NCBI GenBank assembly: GCA_964344485.1
Contig: CAYFNF010000002.1
Coordinates: 253,747-317,746 of the forward strand
DNA length: 64,000 nt
DNA from: CAYFNF01 sp964344485
GTDB taxonomy: Bacteria > Patescibacteriota > Patescibacteriia > UBA9570 > XYC2-FULL-38-9
Direction: 5' to 3'
In this document: piece by piece, positions 26,663-35,898 of the stretch
Position numbering within the stretch: the first letter of the stretch is position 1
Layout: each line of letters starts with the position of its first letter
Notes under the pieces: model-generated
Databases searched by the model: none
What the model saw: the letters and a program-made list of their open reading frames with translations, nothing else
Told to the model about the DNA's origin: nothing
Translations under genes and position numbers: made by a program

Positions 26663-27886
26663 TTAGCCGAACATCAACAAGCTTGGTTTGAAAATCAGAA
26701 TAATTCCGATAATGACCATCAAGATGCCACCTATAAGATGAGAGTATCTGGTGTACTTTGTTGTTAACCCGACGAGCTGTAATGTGGTCATGGACGCGAA
26801 GAACACTACCAAGTCATCGAGCATGAACACAAAGTCATATAACAGTAGGTATAAGTAGTACTGCGCAGTGGAGAGATCTGACATAGAGAGAACAGAGGTG
26901 TAAACTGCTGGCAGCCCAGCTGAACAAACAAGTTCAACCATATTGACAGCTGCTGCAAGTAGCACAATACCGATCAGCGCAACAAAGAACTGCTGCTTGC
27001 GTGCCATGTCCTTTAACTTATCAAAGACCTTTTGTCGTTGCTTTCCTTGAGAGACCTTGCAGGTGTCGTCTTTGTTGGTGAAAAACTCTCGCAAGTTATA
27101 ACCACCACCGACCAGAGCTATCAAACCAATAAGTGCGCGAATCCATATTATTGCTCCGAAGAATAGAAGTATATTCAACCACGCTGCCATAAAGAGATAA
27201 TAGACAGCTGCTGAGGTGACAATAAATACGCTTCCTAAAATCCACATGCGCTTCTTGTCTCCCATACCGAGCAACAAACTAATCAAGAATATCAATGCCC
27301 ACATTGCACATGGATTGAATCCATCCAAGAAGCCGAACATGATGGTTAATACTGGTAACGAAACGTCTTTAACATGGACCACACCGAACAACGGCAGATC
27401 CACAGACTCTGGCGCATCACCCGAGGACCCGTTGCTTGGCTCTGGTTCTTCTCCATTGCCTGGCGATTCCACAATACCGATCAACTCTCCGACTGGATCA
27501 TAACACCCTCCGGCATCAATACAGTCTTGCACAGCATTTTCTATCTGCTTTCCTGTTGTAGCATCGCTAAGATAACCAGAGATCGTTGTCTCACCGATAA
27601 CTGTAAACGGCACACCAGTAACCACTTCATTTAACTTGTCTTCGACTTCATAGAGCAACTCAGCGTTCTCTTTAACTGACAATTCATAGTCATAGACTTT
27701 CACTGCGGAATTGACACTCTTATAGTACTCAAGAAACTGCTGCTCTTCTTTGCAATGCGGACAGGTCTTTGACCAAAAGAAATAGATATTTACGTCGTCT
27801 GCTTTTGCATTTACTGGAACTGCTGGCAGTACTGCAGCAAAAAAAACAAACAGAAATATCGAAATTGCTGTGATTTTGCGTATCAT
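26663..27886 (-). CDS. Thioredoxin-fold / DsbD-like (CcdA) fusion protein
   Basis: A 407-residue protein. A signal peptide (residues 1-27) precedes a thioredoxin-like domain with active-site C42-P-H-C45 (WSKTCPHCKEEQ). An acidic Gly/Pro/Ser-rich linker (about 140-165) leads to a DsbD/CcdA-type membrane domain with six or more helices. That domain carries the paired membrane cysteines in FNPCAMWAL and ELVCSAGLPAVY. The layout would move reducing or oxidising equivalents across the membrane and hand them to the attached extracytoplasmic thioredoxin domain. This is useful for thiol control of the many secreted proteins encoded next door, which is inference. It has its own promoter. Confidence 0.9.
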   Translation of the reverse strand: MIRKITAISIFLFVFFAAVLPAVPVNAKADDVNIYFFWSKTCPHCKEEQQFLEYYKSVNSAVKVYDYELSVKENAELLYEVEDKLNEVVTGVPFTVIGETTISGYLSDATTGKQIENAVQDCIDAGGCYDPVGELIGIVESPGNGEEPEPSNGSSGDAPESVDLPLFGVVHVKDVSLPVLTIMFGFLDGFNPCAMWALIFLISLLLGMGDKKRMWILGSVFIVTSAAVYYLFMAAWLNILLFFGAIIWIRALIGLIALVGGGYNLREFFTNKDDTCKVSQGKQRQKVFDKLKDMARKQQFFVALIGIVLLAAAVNMVELVCSAGLPAVYTSVLSMSDLSTAQYYLYLLLYDFVFMLDDLVVFFASMTTLQLVGLTTKYTRYSHLIGGILMVIIGIILIFKPSLLMFG

Positions 27887-27991
27887 TATTGAAAACTATT
27901 AGTAATTAATCGGGCCCGTAACTTTTATTCATGCAATATTCAGACCGGATATATTGCAAGATCATGCAAAGAACTTCAAGTACTACGCTGT

Positions 27992-28019
27992 ATTATAGAG
28001 GTAAATTCAGTTATTTCAA
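27992..28019 (-). promoter_or_regulatory. Sigma70-type promoter of the thioredoxin-DsbD-like gene
   Basis: Minus-strand TTGAAA (complement of 28014-28019), a 16-bp spacer, then TATAAT (complement of 27992-27997). The 28020-28085 stretch beyond it holds nothing else recognisable. Confidence 0.75.
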
Positions 28020-28085
28020 GTAGCTCCTGCTATTGGGGACGATTCTGTATTCTCGAATATTGGATTCCCGCTAGCGCCCACTGTT

Positions 28086-29918
28086 TTACTGAATTCTAAA
28101 CTTTTTCCTTTTTGATAGCTTACCCTTATTCTTTTTATTCCAAATGCCCTTTGCCCTCACTTTAAAAGATCCAGGCTTTAAGTTTTTTACTCTTACTTTT
28201 ACGATTTTTTTCTTCAGTTTCTTCTTTTTAACTACCTTACGCACCTTCTTCCACTTTTTACCTTTCTTCTTTAGAACCCGTACAACCATCTTCTTAATTC
28301 TTGGAACTCGCTTAATGCGAACTGATATATCGTTTCCGCTCTTTTTGACTTTTTTAATCTTGGCTTTTTTCGGTTTGGTACGCTTGGTTAATACTTCAGA
28401 CTTTTGAAGTTGTTCGTCTAATACAGCCGCAACTTGTAAATAAAGTTTCTTACTTGTTGGCAAGCCGGTAAATGTATACTGTGTGTCTGCTAGGCCTTCT
28501 TTTGAATCCACGATCGAATCTCCAGAGATATCTGATTCTGTTGCTGCTGCTATTGTATATGTACAGCTTGTGCATTGCGAATCCCACGCTACGGTTATTT
28601 TCTTCGGTTTTCGACTCAGCACACGAAAATTCTCAGGCGCACTTATAGTCTCGGCTTCCTCAATATCTTCTTCTAAAAGTTCATCAGCACCAATATCTGT
28701 TGACTTGCCTTGTGGGCGGCTGTCACCATCAATATCATCACTCAGCCAAGCAGAGACGTCTGTGCCAGCGTTGACTAGATCAGAGCTCGAGGTTAAGTGC
28801 AGGTCATACGGTGCGGTTGATGCATTTACAAATCCAGTATCTCGCATAGTCATTGAGTGTGCATCGTGCCCATATAGGCTGTCTTGCCATTCCTCAAATG
28901 TATATGTGTGCCACGTTGCGGCTGCGTCGGAGTTGGTAGTATACGCAAATGGAGAACAGACATTACCGTAGTGATTAAAATCCGATGTCACGGTAGTAAT
29001 AAACTCCGGCTCTGTCTCTCCAGTCTCTTGTGTTCCATCAGTTATTGCCCACCCGCATACTTCCTTGTCGATGTTATACGTAAATGAATTGTTATAGACA
29101 TAACTCTCACCAGTCACATCTCCATCAACGATCATTGCTTGTCGGTTATTATGAAAGGTATTATTCCCTACGAACAGATCCCCTACATCTGTGAAGAAAA
29201 ATCCGAAGCCGCAGGAAAGAATACATGTCTCTGAAAAATCTGAAACAGTATTATTGAAAATATTGAGATTATTACTTGTACCAACTTTCAGTGCTGCAGC
29301 GCTAGAATCCGGGTCTCCCTGAAAGGTATTTCCAAAAATATCAATCTCCTCACTATCGGTCATATGAATATCAATGTATGCGTCAGAGAATGAGTTGCCA
29401 GATACTACGCTTTCGGTAGTGTTCAAAATTTGTAGTGCTCCATTATAGTTTTCAACATACTCCTGTGTAAATGAACAATCTGAAACTTTTGCTCCTTCCA
29501 CTCCATCTAATGATATCGCTGCTGCACCATTGGTTGGAGCAGTAAATTCAATGCCCTTAATCCATACATAATCACTTGTAACTGTCCACAGGGCTGCGGT
29601 GTGAGCTGATGCATCTATTGACGGTGTATCCTGACCCTCCCACGCAAATATTTTGAATTCATTCCCCTCTACTCCATTCCAACTGATAGTAGTCATCGGC
29701 ATAGTAGTCTCGTCATACGCACCAGCTATCCATATCTGATCCCCAGCACCAATCCCAGCAAGCCCTAGTGCGTCAAAATTCAAGCACGGACTCGAGCTAT
29801 TTGAACAATCGTCAGAGTTCGTTCCTAAGGCTGATATATAGTAATCTGCTGCATGTGCTGGTACAGCAAAAAAGAATACAAAAGCACTCATGGTGATGAT
29901 AATTTTTTTCATTGTCAT
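28086..29918 (-). CDS. Secreted right-handed beta-helix protein with two FN3-like domains, polybasic C-terminus
   Basis: A 610-residue protein with a signal peptide (ends PAHAA). Residues of about 25-410 are a parallel beta-helix with repeated short turns (YVWIKGIEF, NLNIFNNTVSDF, LFVGNNTFHNN). The helix ends with the DIGADE element often found in surface helices. An acidic linker (LLEEDIEEAE) leads to an FN3-like domain (about 425-510). A final FN3-like domain of about 95 residues is extraordinarily basic, with repeated KK/KKK runs. A bracketing terminator at 29949-29969 separates it from the next gene. Likely a surface or secreted glycan-binding or carbohydrate-active protein; no catalytic residues can be assigned. 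Confidence 0.8.
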   Translation of the reverse strand: MTMKKIIITMSAFVFFFAVPAHAADYYISALGTNSDDCSNSSSPCLNFDALGLAGIGAGDQIWIAGAYDETTMPMTTISWNGVEGNEFKIFAWEGQDTPSIDASAHTAALWTVTSDYVWIKGIEFTAPTNGAAAISLDGVEGAKVSDCSFTQEYVENYNGALQILNTTESVVSGNSFSDAYIDIHMTDSEEIDIFGNTFQGDPDSSAAALKVGTSNNLNIFNNTVSDFSETCILSCGFGFFFTDVGDLFVGNNTFHNNRQAMIVDGDVTGESYVYNNSFTYNIDKEVCGWAITDGTQETGETEPEFITTVTSDFNHYGNVCSPFAYTTNSDAAATWHTYTFEEWQDSLYGHDAHSMTMRDTGFVNASTAPYDLHLTSSSDLVNAGTDVSAWLSDDIDGDSRPQGKSTDIGADELLEEDIEEAETISAPENFRVLSRKPKKITVAWDSQCTSCTYTIAAATESDISGDSIVDSKEGLADTQYTFTGLPTSKKLYLQVAAVLDEQLQKSEVLTKRTKPKKAKIKKVKKSGNDISVRIKRVPRIKKMVVRVLKKKGKKWKKVRKVVKKKKLKKKIVKVRVKNLKPGSFKVRAKGIWNKKNKGKLSKRKKFRIQ

Positions 29919-29941
29919 GGGGTTAATTACTTACAGTATAA

Positions 29942-29970
29942 CAAAAAAACTCCCTCAGGTCGAGGGAGTC
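29942..29970 (-). terminator. Rho-independent terminator after the 942-residue surface protein gene
   Basis: The minus-strand stem ACTCCCTC/GAGGGAGT (plus-strand 29949-29956 and 29962-29969) with a 5-nt loop is followed by seven T residues. Confidence 0.9.
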
Positions 29971-29976
29971 TTAGTG

Positions 29977-32805
29977 CTATTTCTTGGTTCTAAACTTCAC
30001 CCACTTGGTCCAGTCGCTGTAGTAGTATGTTCCTTCAACTGTTCGTCGTTTTCTTGCGCGCACACGATACTTGGTCTTTGGCTTCAGCTTCTTCATGATC
30101 TTCTTCTTCTTGTTTTTCTTTACACGATAGGTCCTATACTTCTTATACTTCTTCTTTTTCTTGTTCCATTTCTGTAGTTTCAGAACTGTGACGTAGGAAT
30201 GCTTTTTCCATGTTGCAGTAGCGCGTTTTCGTTTGCGGAGCTTCTTTTTCACTTTCAGTTTTTTGACTTTCTTTACTGTGATCTCTTCTTTATCGTCATC
30301 TACTACCTCCTCAGCCGTGCCTGCTGCAGAAGTATTATATGTCACTCCGTATTGCGTAAAGTGATCAGTTCGCACTGTAATGACATTCTCTTCAGTATCA
30401 ATAGTTGCATTGTCTACTTGTTTCCAGGTATTTCCGATTGGATCAAAGTACGATGGCAGTAATTCATCTTCCGCAACACCAAGATCGGTTGCATGCTCTT
30501 CATTGTACGGCATGTTGATAGTAATATCATCCAAGAACGATGTGATAATCGATCCATCAGCATCATATGCCTCTAAGTTCCATGCAGTTGATTCAGGTGA
30601 TTCACCAGTATGAACCACTTCACGCTCAGGGAACGCATTGACTGTTACAGTATTATTGAGCGCCATACTATACGCAGGAATGTCTACTGTAGTTCCATCA
30701 TCGAGATTAATGGTTGCGGCTTCATTTGCATTGAAAGTGGTAGTAACCGCTGCGTGCACCTCCTGATCCTCATCACTTTCTAGAACAATACTCGCGTCAG
30801 CATTCTCTCCAGCTGTCTGAACTTCGACCTCAACAGGATCAGATGTGTAGACAGTATCTCCACTGACCGCAGTACACGCCGTATGCCATGTACGACCACT
30901 GTCCACATGAAGATCCTCGGTCTCTCCTGTTTCATAATCACCAACAGCATACCCACCTTCATCGCTATAGGTATAACATGATAAAGTGTCTAATTCATCA
31001 GTTGAGCTCACACTCTCACCCTCAGCCATATCAACATGTAGGTCGATGGTCGCATCTGCTTGCTCCATTTGAAATGATAGCGCGTTTAAAGTTTCAGTGC
31101 CGGTTTCATATACCACCTCTTGCTCAACCGGAGCGGTTACTCCTCCATCAATCATCTCTTGAGGGACACCGACGCCACATGTATACGTATCTCCATCTGG
31201 GATATGCGCTGTAAACGCACCGTCTTCAATCACAGCAGTAGTAGAGTAACCAGTTTCTGTCTCCGAGTCCCAGTTGTCACAGTACACCGTTCCGTAACTC
31301 ATTGGCTCGCCACTTTCATCAACAACGGTTCCGGTCACTGTGCCGGTGACTTCCTGTACAATAGCGTCTGCAGCTGCAGTGCTGCTATCCTCCACAGTCA
31401 CCGTAGTATCATTCTTATCCCAAGCCGAGACGTAACTATCGTCAGAGTAGGACGCATTAACAGAGTATGTTCCGGGTATCACCGAGACACTCTCCTCTCC
31501 AGTAGTACCGATCTCTTGTTCATACCACATGCCAAGCTCCTCACTCCACAAGTGAATTGATCCGTTTTCAGAACCAGTAATTGCATCACCACCCACATCC
31601 TCAACCGAGACAGTGATCGTGCTGGTTGCTTCAAGTAGAGTAAACACTAGTTCTAATGAGTCGCCGCTTTCAACTGAAACTTGTTCTGATGCTGCTGCAC
31701 CCAGAGATTTATCCGCCATAGAAAGGTAACACTGTGCGTCGAATGAACCAGACTTGCTATCTGCGACTGCTTTTATGGTACCTTGGCCGTTATTAATTTC
31801 AGTAGAAAAGCTTGCGTCGTCGGTTTCACACCACGCTGAGCCGCTCGCATCCTCTACATTTCCCAGTTTGTTCTTTACGACAACATTTACCGTAGCGTCA
31901 GAGGTCTGCATTGCAAAAGTCGCTTCAGAAGTTTTACCGTCCACGGTTGTGAGCACTGCTGGTGCACCGGTATAGATCGCATCACCAGAGTCACGAGGTG
32001 TGACTTCATACGTTACGCCAGGTTTTACATTAAAGGATGCAACACCGCTTTCGTTGGTCCCACCTTCAGTATGACCATCCTGTCGAACTGCGACTACTTG
32101 TATACCACCCGTTGGCGTACCATCTAACGTCACGGTTGCTTCAATAGTCGAAGACATCTCTCCGATTTGTATGTCTAAGGCGTTAGATCCTTCTTCAATT
32201 GTGACTATTCGGCTGTCATAATAATACTCATTCCACGACCCTTCTGCGCCCAGGTCTGGATAGTAATACAGTGTATATGTTCCGGACTTAACATTGATAT
32301 GATAATCTCCATTAATCTGATCAATAAAATCATCGTGGCCAAAGTTCATGGCCCAGAATGTATCTTGATCATTAATCAAGAAGATTGATCCAGTAATTCT
32401 CTCTCCGTAGCTCGGTGGTGATAATACTGTTCCGGACAAACTCGCATCACATCGTGTGACCACAAAGTCTACCTCTAACGTTCCGCTCTCAGGTACTGTC
32501 CATGTTTGATTGTACCCAAGCGCGTTCCAATCCGCATCCCAAAACACTGAAGGTTCGATGCCGTGATAGACCATGTTTCCGGGATCGATATCATCAACCG
32601 TGAAACTATACTTGCCCTGCGGGTCAGTAATTCCTTGGTCTCCCATCGCTGTGTCAAAGTCAAAAAACTTGATCCATACACCTGCGGTTGGTGCTCCATC
32701 ATCATCATACGTGACTGTGCCTGTAAACGTTGCTGCGTTCCCAACGAGAGGAAGCACAAACATAGCCACACCAACAATCAGAGTAGAAAGTGTAATTTTT
32801 TTCAT
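29977..32805 (-). CDS. Large secreted protein with carboxypeptidase-regulatory-like repeats and polybasic FN3 tail
   Basis: A 942-residue protein with a signal peptide (ends VGNAA, residue 25). The body is a series of about seven beta-sandwich repeats of the carboxypeptidase-regulatory/Cna-B kind (FTGTVTYDDDGAPTAG, ASLSGTVLSPP, GTVTGTVVDESGEP), strongly acidic. Residues of about 690-830 form a sandwich that ends in TDHFTQYGVTYN and is shared with the 1272-residue protein at 52402. The last 103 residues are an FN3-like domain packed with lysine (KKLKVKKKLRKRKR start), almost identical to the tail of the next protein. The gene follows that one by 17 bp in the same direction. Probably a stalk-like surface protein. 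Confidence 0.82.
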   Translation of the reverse strand: MKKITLSTLIVGVAMFVLPLVGNAATFTGTVTYDDDGAPTAGVWIKFFDFDTAMGDQGITDPQGKYSFTVDDIDPGNMVYHGIEPSVFWDADWNALGYNQTWTVPESGTLEVDFVVTRCDASLSGTVLSPPSYGERITGSIFLINDQDTFWAMNFGHDDFIDQINGDYHINVKSGTYTLYYYPDLGAEGSWNEYYYDSRIVTIEEGSNALDIQIGEMSSTIEATVTLDGTPTGGIQVVAVRQDGHTEGGTNESGVASFNVKPGVTYEVTPRDSGDAIYTGAPAVLTTVDGKTSEATFAMQTSDATVNVVVKNKLGNVEDASGSAWCETDDASFSTEINNGQGTIKAVADSKSGSFDAQCYLSMADKSLGAAASEQVSVESGDSLELVFTLLEATSTITVSVEDVGGDAITGSENGSIHLWSEELGMWYEQEIGTTGEESVSVIPGTYSVNASYSDDSYVSAWDKNDTTVTVEDSSTAAADAIVQEVTGTVTGTVVDESGEPMSYGTVYCDNWDSETETGYSTTAVIEDGAFTAHIPDGDTYTCGVGVPQEMIDGGVTAPVEQEVVYETGTETLNALSFQMEQADATIDLHVDMAEGESVSSTDELDTLSCYTYSDEGGYAVGDYETGETEDLHVDSGRTWHTACTAVSGDTVYTSDPVEVEVQTAGENADASIVLESDEDQEVHAAVTTTFNANEAATINLDDGTTVDIPAYSMALNNTVTVNAFPEREVVHTGESPESTAWNLEAYDADGSIITSFLDDITINMPYNEEHATDLGVAEDELLPSYFDPIGNTWKQVDNATIDTEENVITVRTDHFTQYGVTYNTSAAGTAEEVVDDDKEEITVKKVKKLKVKKKLRKRKRATATWKKHSYVTVLKLQKWNKKKKKYKKYRTYRVKKNKKKKIMKKLKPKTKYRVRARKRRTVEGTYYYSDWTKWVKFRTKK
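29980..30290. repeat. 311-bp module copy 1 (polybasic FN3 tail)
   Basis: Aligns without gaps to 32826-33136, with only scattered, mostly synonymous differences. The encoded 103 residues differ at two positions (Arg/Lys and Thr/Ile). It is the C-terminal tail of the 942-residue protein. Confidence 0.95.
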
Positions 32806-32822
32806 ACTGTGTATATTTTAAT

Positions 32823-35372
32823 TTATTTCTTGGTTCTAAACTTCACCCACTTGGTCCAATCGCTGTAGTAGTATATTCCTTCAACTGTTCTTCGTTTTCT
32901 TGCGCGCACACGATACTTGGTCTTTGGCTTCAGTTTCTTCATGATCTTCTTTTTCTTGTTTTTCTTTACACGATAGGTCTTATACTTCTTGTACTTCTTC
33001 TTTTTCTTATTCCATTTCTGTAATTTAAGGACTGTGACGTAGGAATGCTTTTTCCATGTTGCAGTAGCGCGTTTTCGTTTGCGGAGCTTCTTTTTCACTT
33101 TGAGTTTTTTGACTTTCTTTACTGTGATCTCTTCTTCAGCAGCATCTGCTCCTTCAACTCCGTAAAAACCTGCGCTGGTGCCGACCACGAGCTCATCCCA
33201 GAAAATAACGTTTATCTCAGCTCCTGCAAACTCGTGATACAACGTCCATTCTGAATCAAATTCGCTGCACTCTGAATCCATTCCTAAGTAGTAGATGTCT
33301 GACTCTGAAGCACCATACGGAACAAGACCGTCGCATGTACCGTCTGGCATTGCGCCTAGAGCCAGTGTTCTCATTTTCTCAGTTGGAAAATTATCAGTAG
33401 TCATTGAGGTAAACGTTCCGCTGGAATTTTCGTACACTACCGCAGGGTTAATTGCTGAATCCGGCGAATCAGTATTACTACCGGACGCATACACGGTCCC
33501 CTCGCTATTCATTGCCAATGCGTAGATATTTGCTTCTTCAGTGAGCATTGAAGTTGACGTCCAGGTTGCTGGATCTGTGGCACAATCTCCTTCAACTCGA
33601 TAGACGCCGGATGTGGCGTTTGTTGGTCCACTTCCGCCTGCCTCAGTGTAATGCGCGCCAACATACGCGACCGTACTTCCATCTTCTTGAGTAAATAAGA
33701 TATCTCGAACATCTGCATCTTCAGCCGGAGGTGAATTCTCCAACCCAACTTGTACCCACGTAGTACCAGCGTCACAGCTCACAAACAGACCTCCAGCGTC
33801 GTTTTCACCCTCGCCAGGCTCTCCGTTATCTAAACCAGCATACACAGCTACATTTGAAGTATAGTATGGATCAATAGCAAGAGCTTCAATCGTGACAGAG
33901 GTTGAGCTGTTCATTGGTGTCTCATAATTCACACTATCAAATACGCTGTTCCAATTTGTGCCTCCGTCTTCGGTTTTATAAATCGTCGAACCTCCAACAA
34001 ATACAGTATTTGCAGGATCGTCTGGTTTCACAGCAATGCTTTTGAAGTTAGTCTGTGAATTCGGCATATCCGGCCCAGTCCACGTTGGAGTCTCTTCGTT
34101 AAAATTCTCAGATTTCCAAATACCTGTAGTAGATGCTATCCATGCAAGTGATTTTGCTTCAACAGAACCAACTGCATCCTCATTAATGTACATTTTTTCA
34201 ATATTCACCGCATTTAGTCCATCATTGTGAGAACCGCACACTGTTCCACCGTCATATGAAACACCTATACCCAAATCAGTGGTCATATATACAGTGCTAG
34301 TACTGTTTGGATCTAATAGAATATCTCCTGATGCTTGATTTGCTTCTTGAGACACTGTACAGATCTGCTGCCAATTTGACCCTGTATCTCTGGAATAGAT
34401 CCCTGCACCGAAAATCGTATACGTACTATCATTACCATCATCGTCATCATATATTCGAAGCGTACCGCTATTTCCATACGCTCCTGTCTTTGCTTCAGTC
34501 CAATTCATTAGATCATTACTGTACTGCATCCATGCAACAGGCTCGCTATCACTTTGGCTTTCGCCTTTCATCCATACTCTTCCATCCGGTGCTACTCCAG
34601 CAAATGTATACTGCACATCGTCGCTAACCAGTCCAGTATTATGGACTATAAAGTTAGTACTACTGGAGAATTCTGAAATTGGTGTAGGACTATGATGGAT
34701 AGTGGTTGGCTTGGAATATGAATTTATTAAATAGACATGAGGCTTATCACTACTGCTTGTTGGTCCGAGTTGAATATCTAGCCAATGATCAATAGTGTCT
34801 CCGTAATCACCGCTCACACTAGTCATGAGTGGCGCATTTTCATTAAAGGTCACAGAGCAATCTGATTGAATCGCGCCCCAATGCAGATAGTACGTGTCAG
34901 AATCCTCATTTACAAAAAAGATATCACCACTATCTGTAACAGCAATTGGTGACTGAGATGAAATTGTCGTTTCGTCGTGAGTGACTTCTAATAACTGACC
35001 GTTCTCATTATCCCCGTACCACATGTTATCTCCGAGCCCAAGGTACACACACGTAGTTGTGCCATTATAGTACGCTTCAAAACTGTTACTCGCAGTTCCT
35101 CTGCCATCTCCCATGCCCATTCCAGGCACGGTTTCAAATTCACCGATCACAGGAGTACTGCCGCTATGGTCCACGACTGCTTGAAAGAGCGTATTCGGGC
35201 CCTCAGTGGTTGCCAGTAATACAGTTTCAGTGTCAGAGGTCTGTACTGCTCGTACATGACTCACTGTTGCACCGAAAATTTCATACGTCTGCTCTTGTAC
35301 TTCTGCTCGAGCAGGAAACGCAATGACAAATAAAAAAAGAGATGTCACTGACAGTAGTTGTAGAATTCTCAT
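32823..35372 (-). CDS. Large secreted sortilin/BNR-type beta-propeller protein with polybasic FN3 tail
   Basis: An 849-residue protein with a signal peptide (ends FPARA, residue 23). The body has Asp-box style repeats with the S-x-D-x-G-x-x-W pattern (SRDTGSNW, TEDGGTNW, SCDAGTTW), as in sialidase/sortilin (VPS10-like) ten-blade propellers. Cysteines are scattered. The final 103 residues are the lysine-rich FN3-like module nearly identical to that of the 942-residue protein. It is transcribed just ahead of that gene with a 17-bp gap. Likely a surface-exposed binding protein; no sialidase catalytic set can be confirmed. Confidence 0.82.
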   Translation of the reverse strand: MRILQLLSVTSLFLFVIAFPARAEVQEQTYEIFGATVSHVRAVQTSDTETVLLATTEGPNTLFQAVVDHSGSTPVIGEFETVPGMGMGDGRGTASNSFEAYYNGTTTCVYLGLGDNMWYGDNENGQLLEVTHDETTISSQSPIAVTDSGDIFFVNEDSDTYYLHWGAIQSDCSVTFNENAPLMTSVSGDYGDTIDHWLDIQLGPTSSSDKPHVYLINSYSKPTTIHHSPTPISEFSSSTNFIVHNTGLVSDDVQYTFAGVAPDGRVWMKGESQSDSEPVAWMQYSNDLMNWTEAKTGAYGNSGTLRIYDDDDGNDSTYTIFGAGIYSRDTGSNWQQICTVSQEANQASGDILLDPNSTSTVYMTTDLGIGVSYDGGTVCGSHNDGLNAVNIEKMYINEDAVGSVEAKSLAWIASTTGIWKSENFNEETPTWTGPDMPNSQTNFKSIAVKPDDPANTVFVGGSTIYKTEDGGTNWNSVFDSVNYETPMNSSTSVTIEALAIDPYYTSNVAVYAGLDNGEPGEGENDAGGLFVSCDAGTTWVQVGLENSPPAEDADVRDILFTQEDGSTVAYVGAHYTEAGGSGPTNATSGVYRVEGDCATDPATWTSTSMLTEEANIYALAMNSEGTVYASGSNTDSPDSAINPAVVYENSSGTFTSMTTDNFPTEKMRTLALGAMPDGTCDGLVPYGASESDIYYLGMDSECSEFDSEWTLYHEFAGAEINVIFWDELVVGTSAGFYGVEGADAAEEEITVKKVKKLKVKKKLRKRKRATATWKKHSYVTVLKLQKWNKKKKKYKKYKTYRVKKNKKKKIMKKLKPKTKYRVRARKRRTVEGIYYYSDWTKWVKFRTKK
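32826..33136. repeat. 311-bp module copy 2 (polybasic FN3 tail)
   Basis: Second copy of the module at 29980-30290, in the same orientation, offset by 2846 bp. It is the C-terminal tail of the 849-residue propeller protein. Confidence 0.95.
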
Positions 35373-35440
35373 AGTGTGTGCGTTTTGTTTAATTTTTTTA
35401 TTATTAATCTCGATCTATAATATATTGGGCGCAGTTGAAT

Positions 35441-35842
35441 CTAATAGATATGAAGCTTCTCTTTTACTTTTATTACCACGTCCCCGATCTTCCAATCTGT
35501 TTTCACTAAATAATCAAACGCTCCTAGCTGCAGTGCTGCCCCGACTTTGTCAGCATCTCCTAGATTTGAAAGTACAATAATAGGGACCTCTTTGCCCCAT
35601 TCTCCATCCTCCCGAATTTTCTTAATTGTATCGATCCCGTCCATTCCTGGCATCACTAGATCTGCAACTATCAGGTCAGGATGCTTGGAGACAGCTGCTT
35701 CGACGCCGTCTTTTCCATTTGTTGCTAAAAGCACTTTAAAACCTTCACGTGCAAATTCATCCGCTAGCACCTGCAGTAAGGGCCTTTCATCCTCTATGAT
35801 GAGGATTTGTTTACGTTCTTTCGTCGTATGCCCATTACTAAT
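35441..35842 (-). CDS. Stand-alone CheY-like response-regulator receiver domain, start unclear
   Basis: A receiver domain with the phospho-acceptor Asp in DLIVADLVMPGMDG, the Ser switch in IIVLSNLG and Lys in DYLVKTDW. The first strand with its acidic pair (QILIIEDERPLL) lies upstream of the only conventional start (GTG at 35770). It is in frame back to about 35845, before an in-frame stop, but that stretch contains no ATG, GTG or TTG. An ATG at 35835 is one base out of frame. So either translation begins at a rare ATT (35842 or 35845), or a one-base frameshift (biological or sequencing) separates the ATG from the gene. The output partner and kinase are not in the window. Confidence 0.72.
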   Translation of the reverse strand: MSNGHTTKERKQILIIEDERPLLQVLADEFAREGFKVLLATNGKDGVEAAVSKHPDLIVADLVMPGMDGIDTIKKIREDGEWGKEVPIIVLSNLGDADKVGAALQLGAFDYLVKTDWKIGDVVIKVKEKLHIY

Positions 35843-35898
35843 AATTATCCTGTACGATAATTATAGTAATATTTATGAAAAAAAGCAATAGTTATAGG

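Noticed and set aside
28144..30462. Phe/Leu-rich plus-strand ORFs opposite the lysine-rich tails (also 33045-33254, 41387-41713)
   Set aside because: They are the complement of AAG/AAA-rich coding sequence (CTT/TTT codons), with no ribosome-binding site and no independent support.
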